A DNA stretch of 64,000 bases from Drosophila miranda (GCF_003369915.1 NW_022881603.1:52721271-52785270); one strand, 5' to 3'; shown: positions 31,263-44,537, numbered from the stretch's first letter. Made by a program: numbers and translations. The notes: generated by a model not told the origin, from the letters alone.

Positions 31263-32710
31263 ATGCCACAAAAAGGGGGTAGTCGACAGTATCATACGCG
31301 ATCACGCGTAAACAAAACAGTGGACCAGATAGGAGAAGTGTCAGGGGCGATGTTTGATCAAGATTGGGAGGAACTTGGAGCTGTGGGTGGGTTGCCAAGA
31401 ACACCGGTCCAGGCCAGGTCAGAAGAATGGCCAATGTCCGATCCTACACCCACGCTTGCTTCCGAACTGGCATCAGCAGTCAACGTATCGTTGGCTCAGG
31501 CTCATGCGACTCACAGGGCAGCGAACACTGACTCGATTAGCCGGGTGTTGCAGGAGGAGTTGCGTAAGGGGTTTATCGAGATGATGCACCAACTCAACGA
31601 GGTACTCCAGCCGGTTAGACAGCTGCAGCAGCAGAAGGAACCGCAGCGGGAGGAGGTTCACCACGAGCAGGAGTATCGAGGAGCAATCCCGAAAAGGAAG
31701 CCGTCTAGCACGACTGATGCGCAGATTCCGCCACCAAAACCATTTTTGGCTCGCTCGGGGCGAGGTGGTATTGGTCCGGAACCGTCTTCAGGAGTAGGAC
31801 CGACCGCATCCAGTGAGCAGCATCAACGGGGTGGGCATCAAGCGCGAAATTGGCGAAACCCGATAGCCCTCAGACACTCGGGTCAGGGTCGTGGCGAGGG
31901 TAGGAGATTCCTGGTGGGATTCCTCGAGAAGATCCGCATCCAAATCCCCCGGGCTATAGACCTTGGCCACGGTGGGGCCGAGTCGAAAAATGGGACGTGA
32001 CGTTCGACGGAGACAGCAACAAAATAACAGTCGAGGCTTTTGTGTTCCGAATTGAATTCCTACAAGCCCAATGCCGCTGTCCGTGGGATGAAGTTCTAAA
32101 GGGATTTCATCATCTGGTTACAGGAAACGCGCGGGAATGGTACTGGCAGTAATCCGTGATCCGTGTGGAAGACTTTTTCCATGTCATGAGAAAGCTCGCG
32201 TCGAGGTTGGAGATGCCACCACCTGAAAAGGAGATGGTAAAAATGTTCAAAAAGGCACTCACAGATGAGATAGCGAGTTTCGTCTACGGCTTACGGGTTT
32301 ATTCCTTAGACCAACTGCGGGATGAGTGCGTGGAAATAGAGGCACATCTGAAGAGGAAGGCTCGATCTTCGTGGCGAGGAGCCCCCAAAGCCACAAACTA
32401 TGGTCGCGGGCCGAATGCGAACGTCAGCGAGGTCGCGCAGGATCGGTCGATTGGCGATGAAGAGGCAGAGGTCATTGAGGAAGCGCAAGTGACACAGCGT
32501 GTTCCACAGAAGTTGATTTGCTGGAACTGCGGGCAGACCGATCATGGCTTTAGGGACTGTATGGCATCGGAGAGGCGAATTTTCTGCTACCGGTGTGGAA
32601 AGCCCGATGCATATTGTCCAACCTGTCCGAATTGCGCGGGAAACGTGAAGAGGGGTGCGATCCAAGCAGGCGAATCACGCTCACAGAAGGTGCCTGCGCA
32701 GAGAGAGTAG
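31263..32710 (+). pseudogene. gag of the gypsy-type element, broken
   Basis: The frame from ATG 31263 (MPQKGGSRQYHTRSRVNK) reaches 32000. A shift between about 31960 and 32000 and an in-frame TAA at 32150-32152 precede the last part (32156-32710). The latter holds the capsid C-terminal region and two Cys/His knuckles: CWNCGQTDHGFRDC and a variant CYRCGKPDAYC without the usual His. Structural protein; cannot be made whole. Confidence 0.7.
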
Positions 32711-32722
32711 AAGAAAATAAAA

Positions 32723-35700
32723 ATGAATTAGATAGACGTAAATTGCATGCTAGGTTAAGGAACTTATCATATGAAGAGCGCTTAAGAAATTATTTAGAAA
32801 CCAGAAATATAATATTTTCTGAACTACGAGTGGATGGTTGTCGGTGCGGGTGAGAAAGGCGAGATCCCGTTTTAAGCAAAGGCGAGCTATGAGGAGGCAG
32901 GTGATTGCTTCAGTAAAGCGTTGGTGCAAGAAAGACCCGAGAGTTTTCGCAGAAATCTCTATAATGGGCGAGTCCGTGCGAGGCCTGTTGGATTCAGGCG
33001 CTACACACAGCATGCTAGGGTGTAATGGTCAGGAATTCCTGGAGAAGCTGGGCGTGGAGGCTCGTCGATATTCTTCTATAGTGAAGGTAGCGAATGGGGA
33101 AGATCGCGCAATCGTTGGCCGAGTGGAGTTACCGGTGAAATACAAGGGAGAGGTAAAAAGATTAACGTTTTTCGTATGCCCGTTCTTGGAACAGGAAATT
33201 TACTTGGGGGTAGACTTTTGGCGGGGATTCTCATTGGCTCCTGAGGTGATGGGAGAAGGTCCAGTAGGGGCATCTCACAGATTAGTGGAAGAAGTGCTGG
33301 CTGATCAAGTCGCTCACTATGTGGAAGGCCCGGAGAAGGAGATAGTGCAGGAAGAATGGGAGTTGTCAGAAGAGCAAAGGGCAGCCTTGGATCAGGTGAA
33401 GGCAGAGTTTCTAACTTTCGAAGCCGTAGGCCTGGGGAGGACGTCGAGAGAGACTCACAAAATTCAGTTGGTGGAGAAGGCCGAGCCGGTGAAGGATCGA
33501 CATTACCCGCTGTCGCCAGCGATGCAGGAAGTGGTGTGTGGTGAGGTGGACAAAATGTTGGCTTTGGGAGTCATCGAGTACAGTGATAGTCCATGGAGCA
33601 ACCGTACCACCGTGGTGCGAAGGCCGGGCAAAAATCGTTTCTGTCTCGATGCCCGAAAGCTCAACAAAGTAACCATCAAGGACGCTTACCCACTTCCTAG
33701 CATCGAGGGGATTTTGTCGCGTCTCGATCAGACGATATATATCTCCAGCGTCGACTTAAAATTCGCTTTTTGGCAAATCGTGCTGGACGAGCAGAGTCGA
33801 CCATATACGGAGTTCACGGTGCCGGGACGGCCTCTGTACCAGCTCCGTATGATGCCCTTTGGCCTCTGCAACGCCGCACAACGCCTATGTAGACTGGTCG
33901 ATAAGGTGATTCCGGTTGAGATGCGTTCAAACGTCTATGCGTATCTCGACGACTTGCTGATTATAGCTGAGGACTTCCAAACGCACGTGAAGATTCTGCG
34001 ACAGGTTGCCGAGCGTCTACGAGAAGCAAATTTAACGATAGGGCTGAGCAAATCTCATTTTTGCTATAAAAACATTAAATACCTGGGATTTATAGTGGGA
34101 GGAGGAGCGCTGAAGATGGATCCGGATCGTGTGTCGGCCATTTTGCGCATTCCCGAGCCGCGATCTGTTCGAGAATTGCGTAGTTTCCTGGGAACTGCGG
34201 GCTGGTACCGGCGCTTTATGAAAAACTATGCTGAGATGGCCGGTCAGCTCACAGACGCCCTGAAAAAGTCGGGAAATGGAAAGTTTAAATTGACGGAGGA
34301 GGCAAAACGAGCCATGGGGGAGCTAAAAGCTGCCTTCACCTCGGCACCAGTCCTGGTACACGCGGATTTCAAGCGGCACTTCTACATACAGTGCGACGCC
34401 TCACATTATGGAGTAGGAGCCGTACTCTTCCAAAGGGAGGACGAGCAGACCGAGAGGCCCATAGCGTTTTTCTCTGCCAAACTGAATTGCCACCAAAAAA
34501 ACTACTCGGTGACAGAGAAGGAGTGTCTGGCAGCCCACATGGCGATCCTGAAGATCCGTCCGTACTTAGAGCTTATGCCGTTTACAGTCATAACTGACCA
34601 CGCCAGTCTCAAATGGCTCATGACCATGAAGAACCTGGATGGTCGCTTAGCTCGTTGTTCCCTTCAACTGCAGGCCTTCGATTTCGGCATAGAACACCGG
34701 AAAGGAGCGGACAATGTAGTGGCAGATACATTGTCACGCAGTATTGAAGAGCTGGAAGTGGATCCGAGTAGTATCCTGGGTTTTGAAACGGTGGAGTTTG
34801 AATCTGGAGAATATCAGGAGTTAAGGAAGGAAATAACAGAGAACCAAGACCGCTTACCTGATCTCCAGATTGTTGACGGCATGATATTCAAGCGCATGCG
34901 CTTTGAACGATTGGATGATCAACTGGAGGGCGCCGTCTGGAAATTGTGGGTTCCGAGTTCGCTGACGGTTGATAGACAAAGCACATTCGGAAAAGAAGAC
35001 AGCGCACGGAGGAATCGCGAAAACCTTGCACTTATTGCGTAGGCAGTTTTACTGGCCGAACATGGCGATAGAGGTGCGGGATTATATCCGACGGTGCACC
35101 GTGTGCAAGGAGTCGAAAGCGCCGAATTATCGGATGCAGGTCGGGATGGGGCAAGAAGTGGTCACTGAGCGCCCGTTCCAAAAACTTTATATTGATTTTT
35201 TGGGCAAATATCCGCGGTCAAAGAACGGTCAGGCGTGGATATTTATTGTAGTTGACCAGTTCTCTAAGTTCACATTCCTAAAGACCATGACCAAGGCCAC
35301 AGCAAAGGAAGTTGTAAGATTCCTCGTTCACGAGGTGTTTTACAAGTTTGGAGTGCCGGAGATGATTCACTCGGACAATGGGGCTCAGTTCGTCTCGAAA
35401 ACTTTTAAGGAGATGACCGATGCATTCGGAGTCACTCATATGAGGACGCCAGTGTATTCTCCGCAGAGTAACGCAGCCGAACGCGTGAATCGCACAGTAC
35501 TCAGCGCGATTCGGGCGTATCTGGAAGCCGATCACCGGGACTGGGATGTGCATCTGCCGGAGATAGAATTGGCTATTAGGAACTCGGTTCACGAGGCAAC
35601 AGGCGTAACACCATTCTTTGCAGTCTTCGGGCAGCAAATGTATTTGCATGGGTCATGCTACAAGCTGGCCAAGCGACTGCGGTCAATCGGCGAGCATGAC

Positions 35701-36012
35701 ATATCGCTGCTGGAGGGTCAGGACAAGCGACATCTCATCCAAGAGAGGATTCGCGCTAGTTTACATCAGGCATACGAGCGTAGTAGGGTAAGATACAACC
35801 AGCGAGCTCGGGTGTTTTACGCGAGGCCGGGATAAGAGGTATTCCGCCGAAATTTTGTCCTTAGTGACTTCGGAAAAGGCTTTAATGCCAAGTTCGCGCG
35901 CAAATTCATCCGATGCCGGGTAGTGAAGCCAGTAGGAGAGAACGCGTATGCTCTGGAGGACCTTAACGGCCGTCCCATAGGAGTGTACCACGCCAAAGAC
36001 CTGAGAATGTAG
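32723..36012 (+). pseudogene. pol of the gypsy-type element: protease, RT, RNase H, integrase; broken
   Basis: Begins at ATG 32723. A frame change near 32840 leads to the long frame to 35042: protease LLDSGATHSML (about 32985), RT with FCLDARKLN and AYLDDLLI (about 33935), and RNase H (FYIQCDASHYGVGAVLF, about 34380; TEKECLA). A shift near 34970 moves to integrase (34969-35835), with a zinc-binding H/H...CTVC, then IDFLG, HSDNGAQF and the NAAERVNRT glutamate of the DDE triad. An in-frame TAA at 35833-35835 cuts off a C-terminal tail that runs to 36012. No env follows. Confidence 0.8.
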
Positions 36013-36152
36013 TGAGGTGTGGGTGTGGCCTACGTTGGGCGCGGCAGAAGAATGCAGGGCACGCCGGCGTGTGCTCAATAGTGTTCCGGAATCCGGTGGG
36101 CATGCCCACGCGTATGTTGTCCCTCCTGGGACTGACGACATACTCGTGGTGG

Positions 36153-37752
36153 TGTTCCAGTCCCACCTGAACGATAGGTGGCCAGGGCTGAGGGCGACGC
36201 GCCATCTAGCGGAAGTCCAGGGAGGCTCGATGGTGTATGGGGACATCGGGGGGAGCTGGAGCCGTTACTGGGGATATAAGGAAGAGAATAGGATTAGTTA
36301 TATGTATTAGTAAGGGAAAAAGGGATAAATAGGAGTGAAAATATTAGAAAACGTGGATTGGATTATGGAAATCGTGGAGCGTGGACGGAGTAACGTCGAA
36401 ATTTGAAATTTTGTGCTTAAAACAGAAAGTTTGAAGTGAGTACAGAAAAGGCGGGCGATAAAATAGGTTGTAATGCAGAAAATTTTACTAACAGCCGGCA
36501 AGGAATATAGCCACCAGAACCGGGCCAGAAGGTTTCCTGGAGAGGGACACTGGAGTTCGAGAAAGTCGACTGCAGAGAAGAAGACTGCCCAACGGAACCT
36601 GAGTGAGTTCGTTCCAGTTGCGCGTGTGTGAGCCAAGTAGCGCGGGACGTGTGAAGGGGGAGGGTGAAAGAGGACGATTTAGCTGCCAGGGCGATTCTAG
36701 CCACACCGCACGATCGTTGCATCGCCTTCCAGTGCGTGCCACACGTTTGGTCTCATTCACCAAGTAAAAACCCCGAAACCCTATTCACACACACACACAC
36801 GCGCACACGTATACACGGACCTATATAAATTTAGGGCTGACCGGCCAAGGCCAGCGATCGCCCACGTCGTTTGAACTTAAAGAAAAAAAACTTAATCCGC
36901 ACTCCAAACACCGTTCCACATTAAATGTTATTTTGTTCCGTGTGTTGTCCTTTATTTAGTAATTAGTATTAGCTTAAACAGTTTAACGTAAAATCTTGGC
37001 CATTGAAAAAAAATATGTAAAAACACCAACACCTTTCACGAACCTAAATCTGCGATCAGCTGTTCAGTGCCAGAAGATTAACCCTTAGTGGGTGACGCGG
37101 GGGTCCCATCAGTCCACCGTATTTGGTCGAGCGATTTGTGGAAAAATATTGTTTATTGTTTATGTCCCGGGGACCCTTAACAAGAGCTCTTGGTAGGTTA
37201 AGTCTCCGTAGGGGCCCGAGTTAAATTAACTCCCGTAAAACTGGATCCACTCATCTACACATATTCCATTACGTATGGGTGAGGGTATCCCTGTTGGTTG
37301 AGCGAAATTTCAGCAGTTATTTCCTTGTTTGCCTTGTGTCGAACGTTTTGGTGTTTCTTAGTGGTTAGTGATAATTTTGAGTATAGCTATTTATTAATGA
37401 GAAAGATGAAATTGTCAATTTACGATTATTAAAGCTTGGATATATATTGAAGCATGATGCATTAAATTTAAAATAGAGGGAGGACGCGTGGCGTAAGCCA
37501 TGGATTAGGCCAGCCGTTACCGTTCCAGCAGAGGGTGGCCAAAATGAACGTTGTGTTTGGTCACAGGTAGGGCGGGCGCGCGAAGTGATAACACCCAAGC
37601 TTCACCCACTTGATAGCCGTCTGTTTATGATTTTCTTTGTTGTTATTAGGTTGTTGTTAGTTTTGATGTCCCGAGAAGTAGTATGTCTCCTTTTTTGTCT
37701 ACATTTGACAGCTAGCCGCCATTGCCCTCTGGGAAACAAGCCAAGTGTAACA
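36153..37752 (+). repeat. 3' LTR of the gypsy-type element
   Basis: 1600 bp, TGTTCC...TGTAACA. It matches the 5' LTR except for about 226 extra bases at 36849-37085, a 33-bp loss near 37709, and scattered substitutions. It contains an ACAC/GCAC dinucleotide stretch (about 36786-36806) and a TATATAAA-like site near 36822. Immediately followed by the TCAG target duplicate and E4 sequence. Confidence 0.8.
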
Positions 37753-37756
37753 TCAG

Positions 37757-38050
37757 TGAAGACGATGACAGGTACACTTTGGATGAATGGCTTTGAAATT
37801 GGCTGCAGTGCAGAGTGGGGGACATCGTCCCGGACCAGGATGGCTACTTCCTCTCTACGACCGTTTGCCGGATTTTGTGCAGTGTAAGTGTGGAATCCGC
37901 TCACAGAGACGGCCCTTGTGCGTGTTTCGATGACCATCATTAATTGTATTTTTCCCCTTTTCAGGAAAACTTCGAACTCGTTCAGCTTGTTTGTCACACC
38001 ACACGCGTTCCAGAAGGCAATTTTAAAAGAGTTGCCGTTCTGGCTGACGC
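37757..38050 (-). pseudogene. ORF2 of E4, N-terminal piece before the gypsy insertion
   Basis: Minus strand: FKIAFWNACGVTNKLNEF (endonuclease start) and MMVIETRTRAV with the catalytic Glu, then a piece up to IVFTD at the TCAG target. The frame is open upstream to a TAG near 38095 without an obvious Met. The rest of the gene is at 23010-19210. Confidence 0.7.
37884..37964 (+). other. Consensus intron on the antisense strand of E4 ORF2 start
   Basis: Plus strand GCAGT|GTAAGTGTGG ... ATTAATTG ... CCCCTTTTCAG, 81 nt, with a perfect GTAAGT donor, branch-like CATTAAT and strong pyrimidine tract. The same intron lies at 53790-53870 in E5. Confidence 0.55.
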
Positions 38051-38222
38051 TGTGGGTGGAAATAGTCTGGACTGGATTGACGTTTTGGTTGACAGGCTAT
38101 TCAGGACTGGACTAAACATAGAAAGCGTCATTGGCGGAAGACAGGACCATATCCAAAGAGTTTGGTGAAGTGCTATTTGTTGTTTTGCTTGTTTTATTTG
38201 AATTGATATTTATTAATTTGAC

Positions 38223-38608
38223 TGTTTGAGGTGCCAAGCACCTATGTGTTTCAAAAATGAAAAGAGATTTCGGGTTAAACTTTATAATTCGTATTTAATC
38301 TTGGTGGCTTAGCGGAAGCCGATTGCTTGCTATTGCCAGATAAACTTTATGCGAGATCGATATGCAACCAATGCGCAGAGGGGTTAGCATAGAACTAAAC
38401 TATAGACGACGGCGTTAGATGAAAGTGATTGCCGAAGTGGCGGCAGCAGATCAAAGTAGTTGCCGAAGTGGCGGCGGCAGAGAGCCCCTTTAGCGGGAGA
38501 GCGCAGCAGCTCTGCAGAACGTCAACGTTTTACAACATAGGCGGCTCTCTCTGCTCATACAATAATAATGTTAAAGTTACGGTTATTCTTCAGCGGCTGG
38601 CACGAACA
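38223..38608 (-). repeat. BEL 3' LTR
   Basis: 386 bp, TGTTTGAGGTGCCAAGC ... GGCACGAACA on the plus strand. It differs from the 5' LTR by the short GTGCCAAGCACC start and an A near the end. Confidence 0.85.
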
Positions 38609-41600
38609 TACTCCCCCCGTTGGGAGCTAGTCTCTCAACAGATTCCTTAAGGGGCAGCAAACATAGCCGAGTCACGGCCCTCCTGATGGTTCGACGGGAC
38701 ACACTCCGTCCTTGCCCAAAACGACATCGACCACTCTAGCCAGTGGCCAACGCATTGGAGGAAGATTTTCGTCCTTCACCAGAATGAGGTCGTTCTTGCA
38801 GATGTTTTGCGCGGGGGTACGACACTTCGCGCGCTCTTGCAAAAGAGTGAGATACTCTTCGCGCCAACGGCTCCAAAATATTTGCTGTAGTTGGGTGACC
38901 CGCTGCCAGCCATCCAGACGATTGTAGTTCAGCTTCGTTAGGTCAGGCTCGAGGATTTGCTCATGGGGGCCGCCTAAAAGCAGATGAGCAGGAGTCAAAA
39001 CGTCTAAATCATCAGGATTTTCTGAAAGCGAGAGCAAAGGGCGAGAGTTAACAATTGCAGTGATCTGACAGATCAGAGTGCGCAGCTCGTCGAAGCTAAG
39101 CACAGATGGTCCAACTGAGCGGTACAGGTGATATTTTGCGGTCTTCACGGCCGCTTCCCACAACCCGCCAAAATGCGGAGAGCGAGGTGGGATGAAACGC
39201 CAGTCGATCGAGTCAGCCAAGCAGGATTCGTGGACCTCCTTCATATGCGGTTCGCTCAGACAAAGCTTCTTTAGCTCCAGAAGCTCGTTCTTGGCCCCAA
39301 CGAAGTTGGTCGCATTGTCCGACCAAATTTGACTTGGCCTTCCTCGAGTGGAAGTAAAACGCTTTAGTGCGCCTAGAAACGATGCGGTGGTCAAATCCTT
39401 TACTAGCTCCATGTGTATAGCCTTAAAAGTGAAACAGATGAATACGCTAATGTAGCACTTGATCGGAGGCCTCGTGCGGATTTCTGATCGGTAGAAAAAA
39501 GGTCCACAGTAATCTACTCCAGTGACTTCAAAAGCTCGAGATCCTTCCAAACGTTCCTTAGGTAGGTCTCCCATGATGTGTTCGACCATGCGCGGCCTAG
39601 TCCTGAAGCATCTCACACATCTGCTGACGACCCTTGACACTGCCTTAACACCTCCAATGGGCCAATGGAGGTCCGGCATGGAGGTTTCTTTCATGATAAT
39701 ATCTTATCAGCGCAAAGGTAATGGAATGTCCCTTTGGCAGAATGAGCGGGTGCTGAGCGTCAAATCCTAGCGATGAGTTGCCAAGACGACCTCCAACTCT
39801 AAGTAGTCCAGAATGATCGATGAACGGGTTGAGCGAACTAATAGAACTGGATGCCATAACTTAACCATTGCGCCGAATCTCCTTTATGTCCATCCACAAA
39901 TTTGCCAGCTGAATGTGACGAATTAAAAGATGCGTTCCTTGCCGAATATCAGAAACGGTGAGTCCTGTATGCCTAAGACGATGTATAAATTTATGCATGT
40001 AGGCGAATGTGCGCTGCATGCGAAAGAATGAATTCGCAAATTTGCATCCGGACGTGAGATCGGCATGTGGAGACGTGATTAGCAATCCTCTCTTGCGAAG
40101 CGCCAAAGTTGCTATGTTGTTAGATGGAGATACAGGCCACTTATCCTTGGAGCCTAGCAAAAAGGATGGGCCGTGAAACCATAGCTCTGACTGGATAAGA
40201 TGGTTGGGAAGCGAGCCTCTCGAGAGAATATCAGCAGGATTTAAAGATGTGGGAACATAGCGCCATTCCATGGCTGCCGTCAACTCCTGAATTGATGCCA
40301 CTCGATTTGCCACGAAAACTTGAAATTTAGCTGGCTCGTCCCTAATCCAAGATAATGCTGTTGACGAATCCGACCAGCAATAGAACCGACCTGTAAAGAT
40401 TCCCATGTCCTTTACATTCTGCATGATTTTCGCAAGCAAATGGGCTCCACTTAATTCCAGCTTAGGAATCGATATAGTCTTTAGCGGCGCCACTCGCGAC
40501 TTTGAGCACAAAACGTGGCTCAAAGACTGGGCTTCCCTGGACACGACATACACGCAAGCGCCATATGCTTCTAAGCTGGCATCACAGAATCCGTGAACTT
40601 CTGTAGCCACACTAGAACGAAGAACCAAGCGAGGAAATGAGATCCGAGAAATGCTTGCCAAACTATTTCTCAAGTCCATCCAAGTTGAATGCAACGCTGA
40701 GGGTAGGCTTTCATCCCAATCCAAATTTTCTCTCCAAAGCTGCTGAAGGAAGATTTTGCACCTGACAATGACTGGATTTATCAATCCAAGAGGGTCGTAG
40801 AACCGCGCAATCGTAGATAAAACCGACCGCTTTGATGGCTTTGAGTTTGTGTCCAGTGCGGAAAAGGCAAAAAGCAGCTGATCCGAAGCAGGGTCCCACG
40901 CTAAGCCGAGAGTTTTGGCAATGTAGCTTCCATCATTAAACTTTAGGAACTTCTCTATGTCATCTTCAGGGGTTCCCTCAAGTACTTCCTGGTGACTGGA
41001 GCACCATTTCCTAAGTCTAAAATTACCACGGGACAGTAAAGCTGATGTTTGGTGCATCTTGTCCATGACCTGTGCGACCGAATTACCGCCCGAAATAAGG
41101 TCATCCACGTAAAACTCTTGCCGCAGAGCAGCTGAGCCAAGAGGGTAGGACTCACCCTCGTCGATGGCCAGCTGGTGCATTGCGCGGACCGCTAAAAATG
41201 ATGCAGTCCTCGTCCCGTATGTGACGGTGTCTAATGTATAGACTTGAACCTCGGACTCGATGGAATCTCGCCATAGGATGCACTGATACAAATTGTCGGG
41301 TGGAGACACTCGTACGCAGCGGTACATTTTACAAATGTCCCCAGTGAGAGCGACTGGATATGTTCGAAAGCGAATCAATATGTTAAACAATGTAGGCTGA
41401 ATAACAGGGCCTGTCATCATCACATCATTTAGAGAATATCCAGGTGATGTAGCTGCGGATCCGTCGAAAACGACACGGAGTTTTGTCGTCGTACTGTCCT
41501 CCTTTAGGACACAGTGATGAGGCAAGAATTATTTGCAGAGACTACGGGAATCAGGGTTGACTTGGTGCATATGATGCAAATCAATGTACTCCCTCATAAA

Positions 41601-43808
41601 GGCGGAATACCGTTCCTTGAGTGTAGGATTACGCTCCAGTTTTCGCTCCAGACTGATGAACCGTCGATAAGCCTGAGCATAAGATTCTCCTAAACGATCA
41701 GTATTGTTATTTAGCGGCAGACGAACTGCATACTCCCCGGATGGCAACCGTGAAAGGTGGCTTACGAAATGTGCTTCACAATCGTCTTCTTCTTTGGTAT
41801 TCAACCCAGCCTCCACACAATTCTCGACTTCCCAAAACATACGAAGAGTTTTATCCAACCTTGCTTCCATCTCAGCTATCGAATCTGGACAATTGTGCGA
41901 AGCCAAAAGCGCCGAGCTTGATACCTTCTGTCCACCGCCAGATACGATCCACCCAAGCCGGGTCTTCTGCAGAAGAGGCAGTCCATCGGTGAGTTTGATT
42001 TGCCCTACGCAGAGGAGATCATAAAAAACGCTCGCACCAATGAGAAGCTAACCCCGTTGAGGATTGAAAAATGCAGGATCAGCGAGCTGAATGTTAGATG
42101 GAATACGCCAATCGGATACATTTACTGTCATACTTGGTTGAGAATCGGTAATCGTGGGGGCGATGAGAGCAGTAAGGGAGGCTGTGTAAGCAGAGGTGCG
42201 AGAATGCATACAAATGCATCCCTCAGTAGAAACGCTGGTATCGCCCAGCCCAGACACAAGCGCAGACGATTGAGTTCTCCTAAGCTGAAGCTGCTGGGCG
42301 AACCTGGATGGGACGAGATGCAGCTGCGATCCTGAATCTAAGATGGCACGACAAGGAACTAAAACGCCAGACCGATTCTTTACGAGAACCACGGCTGTAG
42401 CCAGAAGCACGACATCAGAGTGAAGACCTTGGGCAGCAAGAGAGGTAGACGAAGGTAGAGACGAGCTGCTAGCAGAATTTTGAGCAACGGAAAGAGTGTC
42501 CGGTTGAACGGCCAGATCGGGAGGAGTAATACCTGGGCAGCCTTGTGTTGTGGGCTGTATACTATCGAAGTGCAACAAACTATGATGCCTACCGCCGCAT
42601 ACTCGACATTTTCCACTATTGCATGCGCGGGTCCGGTGCCCCGGCTTTAGGCAATTGAAGCATAGGGAAAGCTTCTTCACTTCTTTGTGGCGCAGCAACG
42701 GTGAGAGATTTCCGAATATCTTGCACGAGTATATTCCATGGCCCGCTGAGTGGCAAAAGACGCATACAGACGGGTCGGCGGAAGAGTTGGAAGCTACAAA
42801 CGTTTTCTTAACCTGCGTATAGGAATGGTTTTTTCCCACCTGATCGCTACTAGCGTGTGTCGCTGTAGCATATTCCAACCGCTCCATTTTCTGGCAGCGT
42901 TGCTGCAAGAATTCGAAGAATTCCTCTGCGGTAGGTAAAGCATCCGACGATGTGCAAACCCATTTGGTTTGCGTCTTCGAATCCAACTTCTGCAGCAGCA
43001 TGTTGATGACCATGAATCCTGAAATCTCCTCAGCAGTTCCCAATGTCTGCAACGCTCGCATGTGTAAATTGACTGCATCCAAAAACTCCCGAAGCCTTTT
43101 AGCAGAAGGCGAGTCTACCCTCTTTAGCCCAAGAATCTTCTTGATGTGTGCCTGGAAAATAAGTCTTTTGTTATTAAAGCGTTTATTAAGTATATCCAGA
43201 GCCGCACGATAATTGGCACTGGAGAGCTCTAACGATCGAACCGAATCCAAAGCCGCATCAGCGAGGCAAGAGCGAAGGTGCTGGAATTTCTCGATGTCAC
43301 TGAGCTCCGCATCCGCTTCAATCACCGATTTGAACATTGCCATAAAATCCGAGAACTCGACGTATCCACCAGAAAATTTAGGCACCTTCAGCTCAGGAAG
43401 TCGCTGCTTGTGAGCCATGATGATGGTACTATGTCCGGAATGGCTTGGCAGAGTCGTAGAATGGGCAGCGGCGTGTGACTGGCTTACTTCAACAGCAGCC
43501 AGCAACTCAGCTTTCAACGATATGAAAAGAGTATCGAAGATTTCGCGCAGCTCTCTCCCAATCTCGTTTTGATCGAGAGCCTCCAACTCATTATGGGCCT
43601 TATTAAATTCCTCTCGAATTTCTGCCAACATATCAAGGCGCACCTCGACTTCCGCGGCGGTCAGCTTATCGATTTTATTCCCCGCGAAGGATTCGCCAAG
43701 CCTGTCCAATCGATCATATAATGACTGACTTTTACGCTTATACAGACTCAGTCTGGAATCAGCCACCACAATATTTCCGCCCGCGCCTGTATTCGGATCG
43801 TTGTCCAT
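38586..43808 (-). pseudogene. BEL gag-protease-RT-RNase H-integrase polyprotein, multiply broken
   Basis: Single long BEL-type reading frame. Gag from 43808 (MDNDPNTGAGGNIVV), with CCHC-type knuckles (CVFCHSAGHGIYSC, CFNCLKPGHRTRAC, CRVCGGRHH, about 42800-42580). Protease CRAILDSGSQLHLVPS (about 42340). RT with YVDDLISGG (about 41100), RNase H GFCDASLEAYGACVYV and CWSDSSTALSW. Integrase VDYCGPF, IWSDNATNFVG, FGGLWEAAVK (39515-39150). Breaks: frame change near 42048-41990, in-frame TAA at 41529-41531 and 39861-39863, a frameshift near 39660, and one near 38690. The frame's end lies just inside the LTR, as in other BEL elements. Inactive. Confidence 0.8.
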
Positions 43809-44142
43809 GTTAACCGTTGTGCAATTCGACACAACAACGGAAAATGAAATACCGCTTAAGCGACGATGTATAGACGCGAGAGCGAGAATGCAAGACACGA
43901 AAACAAGAACCGCGGCTGCAGCTGCGCAGAGAATGAGAGATTCGACGCTTAAAGTACCGGAATTTGTCTATAAATATTCCAGCCGCACTCTCACTGAATT
44001 TGCACTTTAAACTGTTTTTCAACGTGCACCCAAATGTATTTGTTGGTATTTAAACTACCCAACAACAAAATATTGTATAAATAATAAGTGTTTTAACGGA
44101 ACGCGATTAAGCAATGGTTTTATATCACGTCGGGGTCACCAA

Positions 44143-44537
44143 TGTTTGAGATGCCAAGCTTTTTTGGCACCTATGTGTTTCAAAAATGAAAAGAGATTTC
44201 GGGTTAAACTTTATAATTCGTATTTAATCTTGGTGGCTTAGCGGAAGCCGATTGCTTGCTATTGCCAGATAAACTTTATGCGAGATCGATATGCAACCAA
44301 TGCGCAGAGGGGTTAGCATAGAACTAAACTATAGACGACGGCGTTAGATGAAAGTGATTGCCGAAGTGGCGGCAGCAGATCAAAGTAGTTGCCGAAGTGG
44401 CGGCGGCAGAGAGCCCCTTTAGCGGGAGAGCGCAGCAGCTCTGCAGAACGTCAACGTTTTACAACATAGGCGGCTCTCTCTGCTCATACAATAATAATGT
44501 TAAAGTTACGGTTATTCTTCAGCGGCTGGCCCGAACA
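44143..44537 (-). repeat. BEL 5' LTR
   Basis: 395 bp, plus strand TGTTTGAGATGCCAAGC ... GGCCCGAACA, followed by the target TTGAC at 44538-44542 and the E4 gag end. Confidence 0.85.

Larger units (their letters stand above)
23015..37752 (+). mobile_element. Ty3/gypsy-superfamily LTR retrotransposon inserted in E4 ORF2
   Basis: LTR boundaries TGTTCC...GTAACA, with 4-bp target duplication TCAG at 23011-23014 and 37753-37756. E5 shows the uninterrupted site (TTTTCAGTGAAGACG, about 53657-53671). LTRs are very long (about 1.4 and 1.6 kb), and the internal region 30078-36152 carries gag and pol without env. Long LTRs, a 4-bp TSD and a Lys-tRNA-type primer site recall Osvaldo-like elements, but the family is not certain. 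The 5' LTR is split by a LOA-type element. Confidence 0.8.
38223..44537 (-). mobile_element. BEL/Pao LTR retrotransposon between gag and ORF2 of E4
   Basis: LTRs at 38223-38608 and 44143-44537, flanked by the 5-bp duplication TTGAC (38218-38222 and 44538-44542). Minus-strand gag-pol runs from 43808. Next to the 5' LTR (right side) the minus strand reads TTGGTGACCCCGACGTG, a BEL-type primer-binding site. Before the other LTR it reads CAACGGGGGGAGTA, the polypurine tract. The right LTR has a 9-base longer start (GCCAAGCTTTTTTGGCACC) than the left. Confidence 0.85.
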
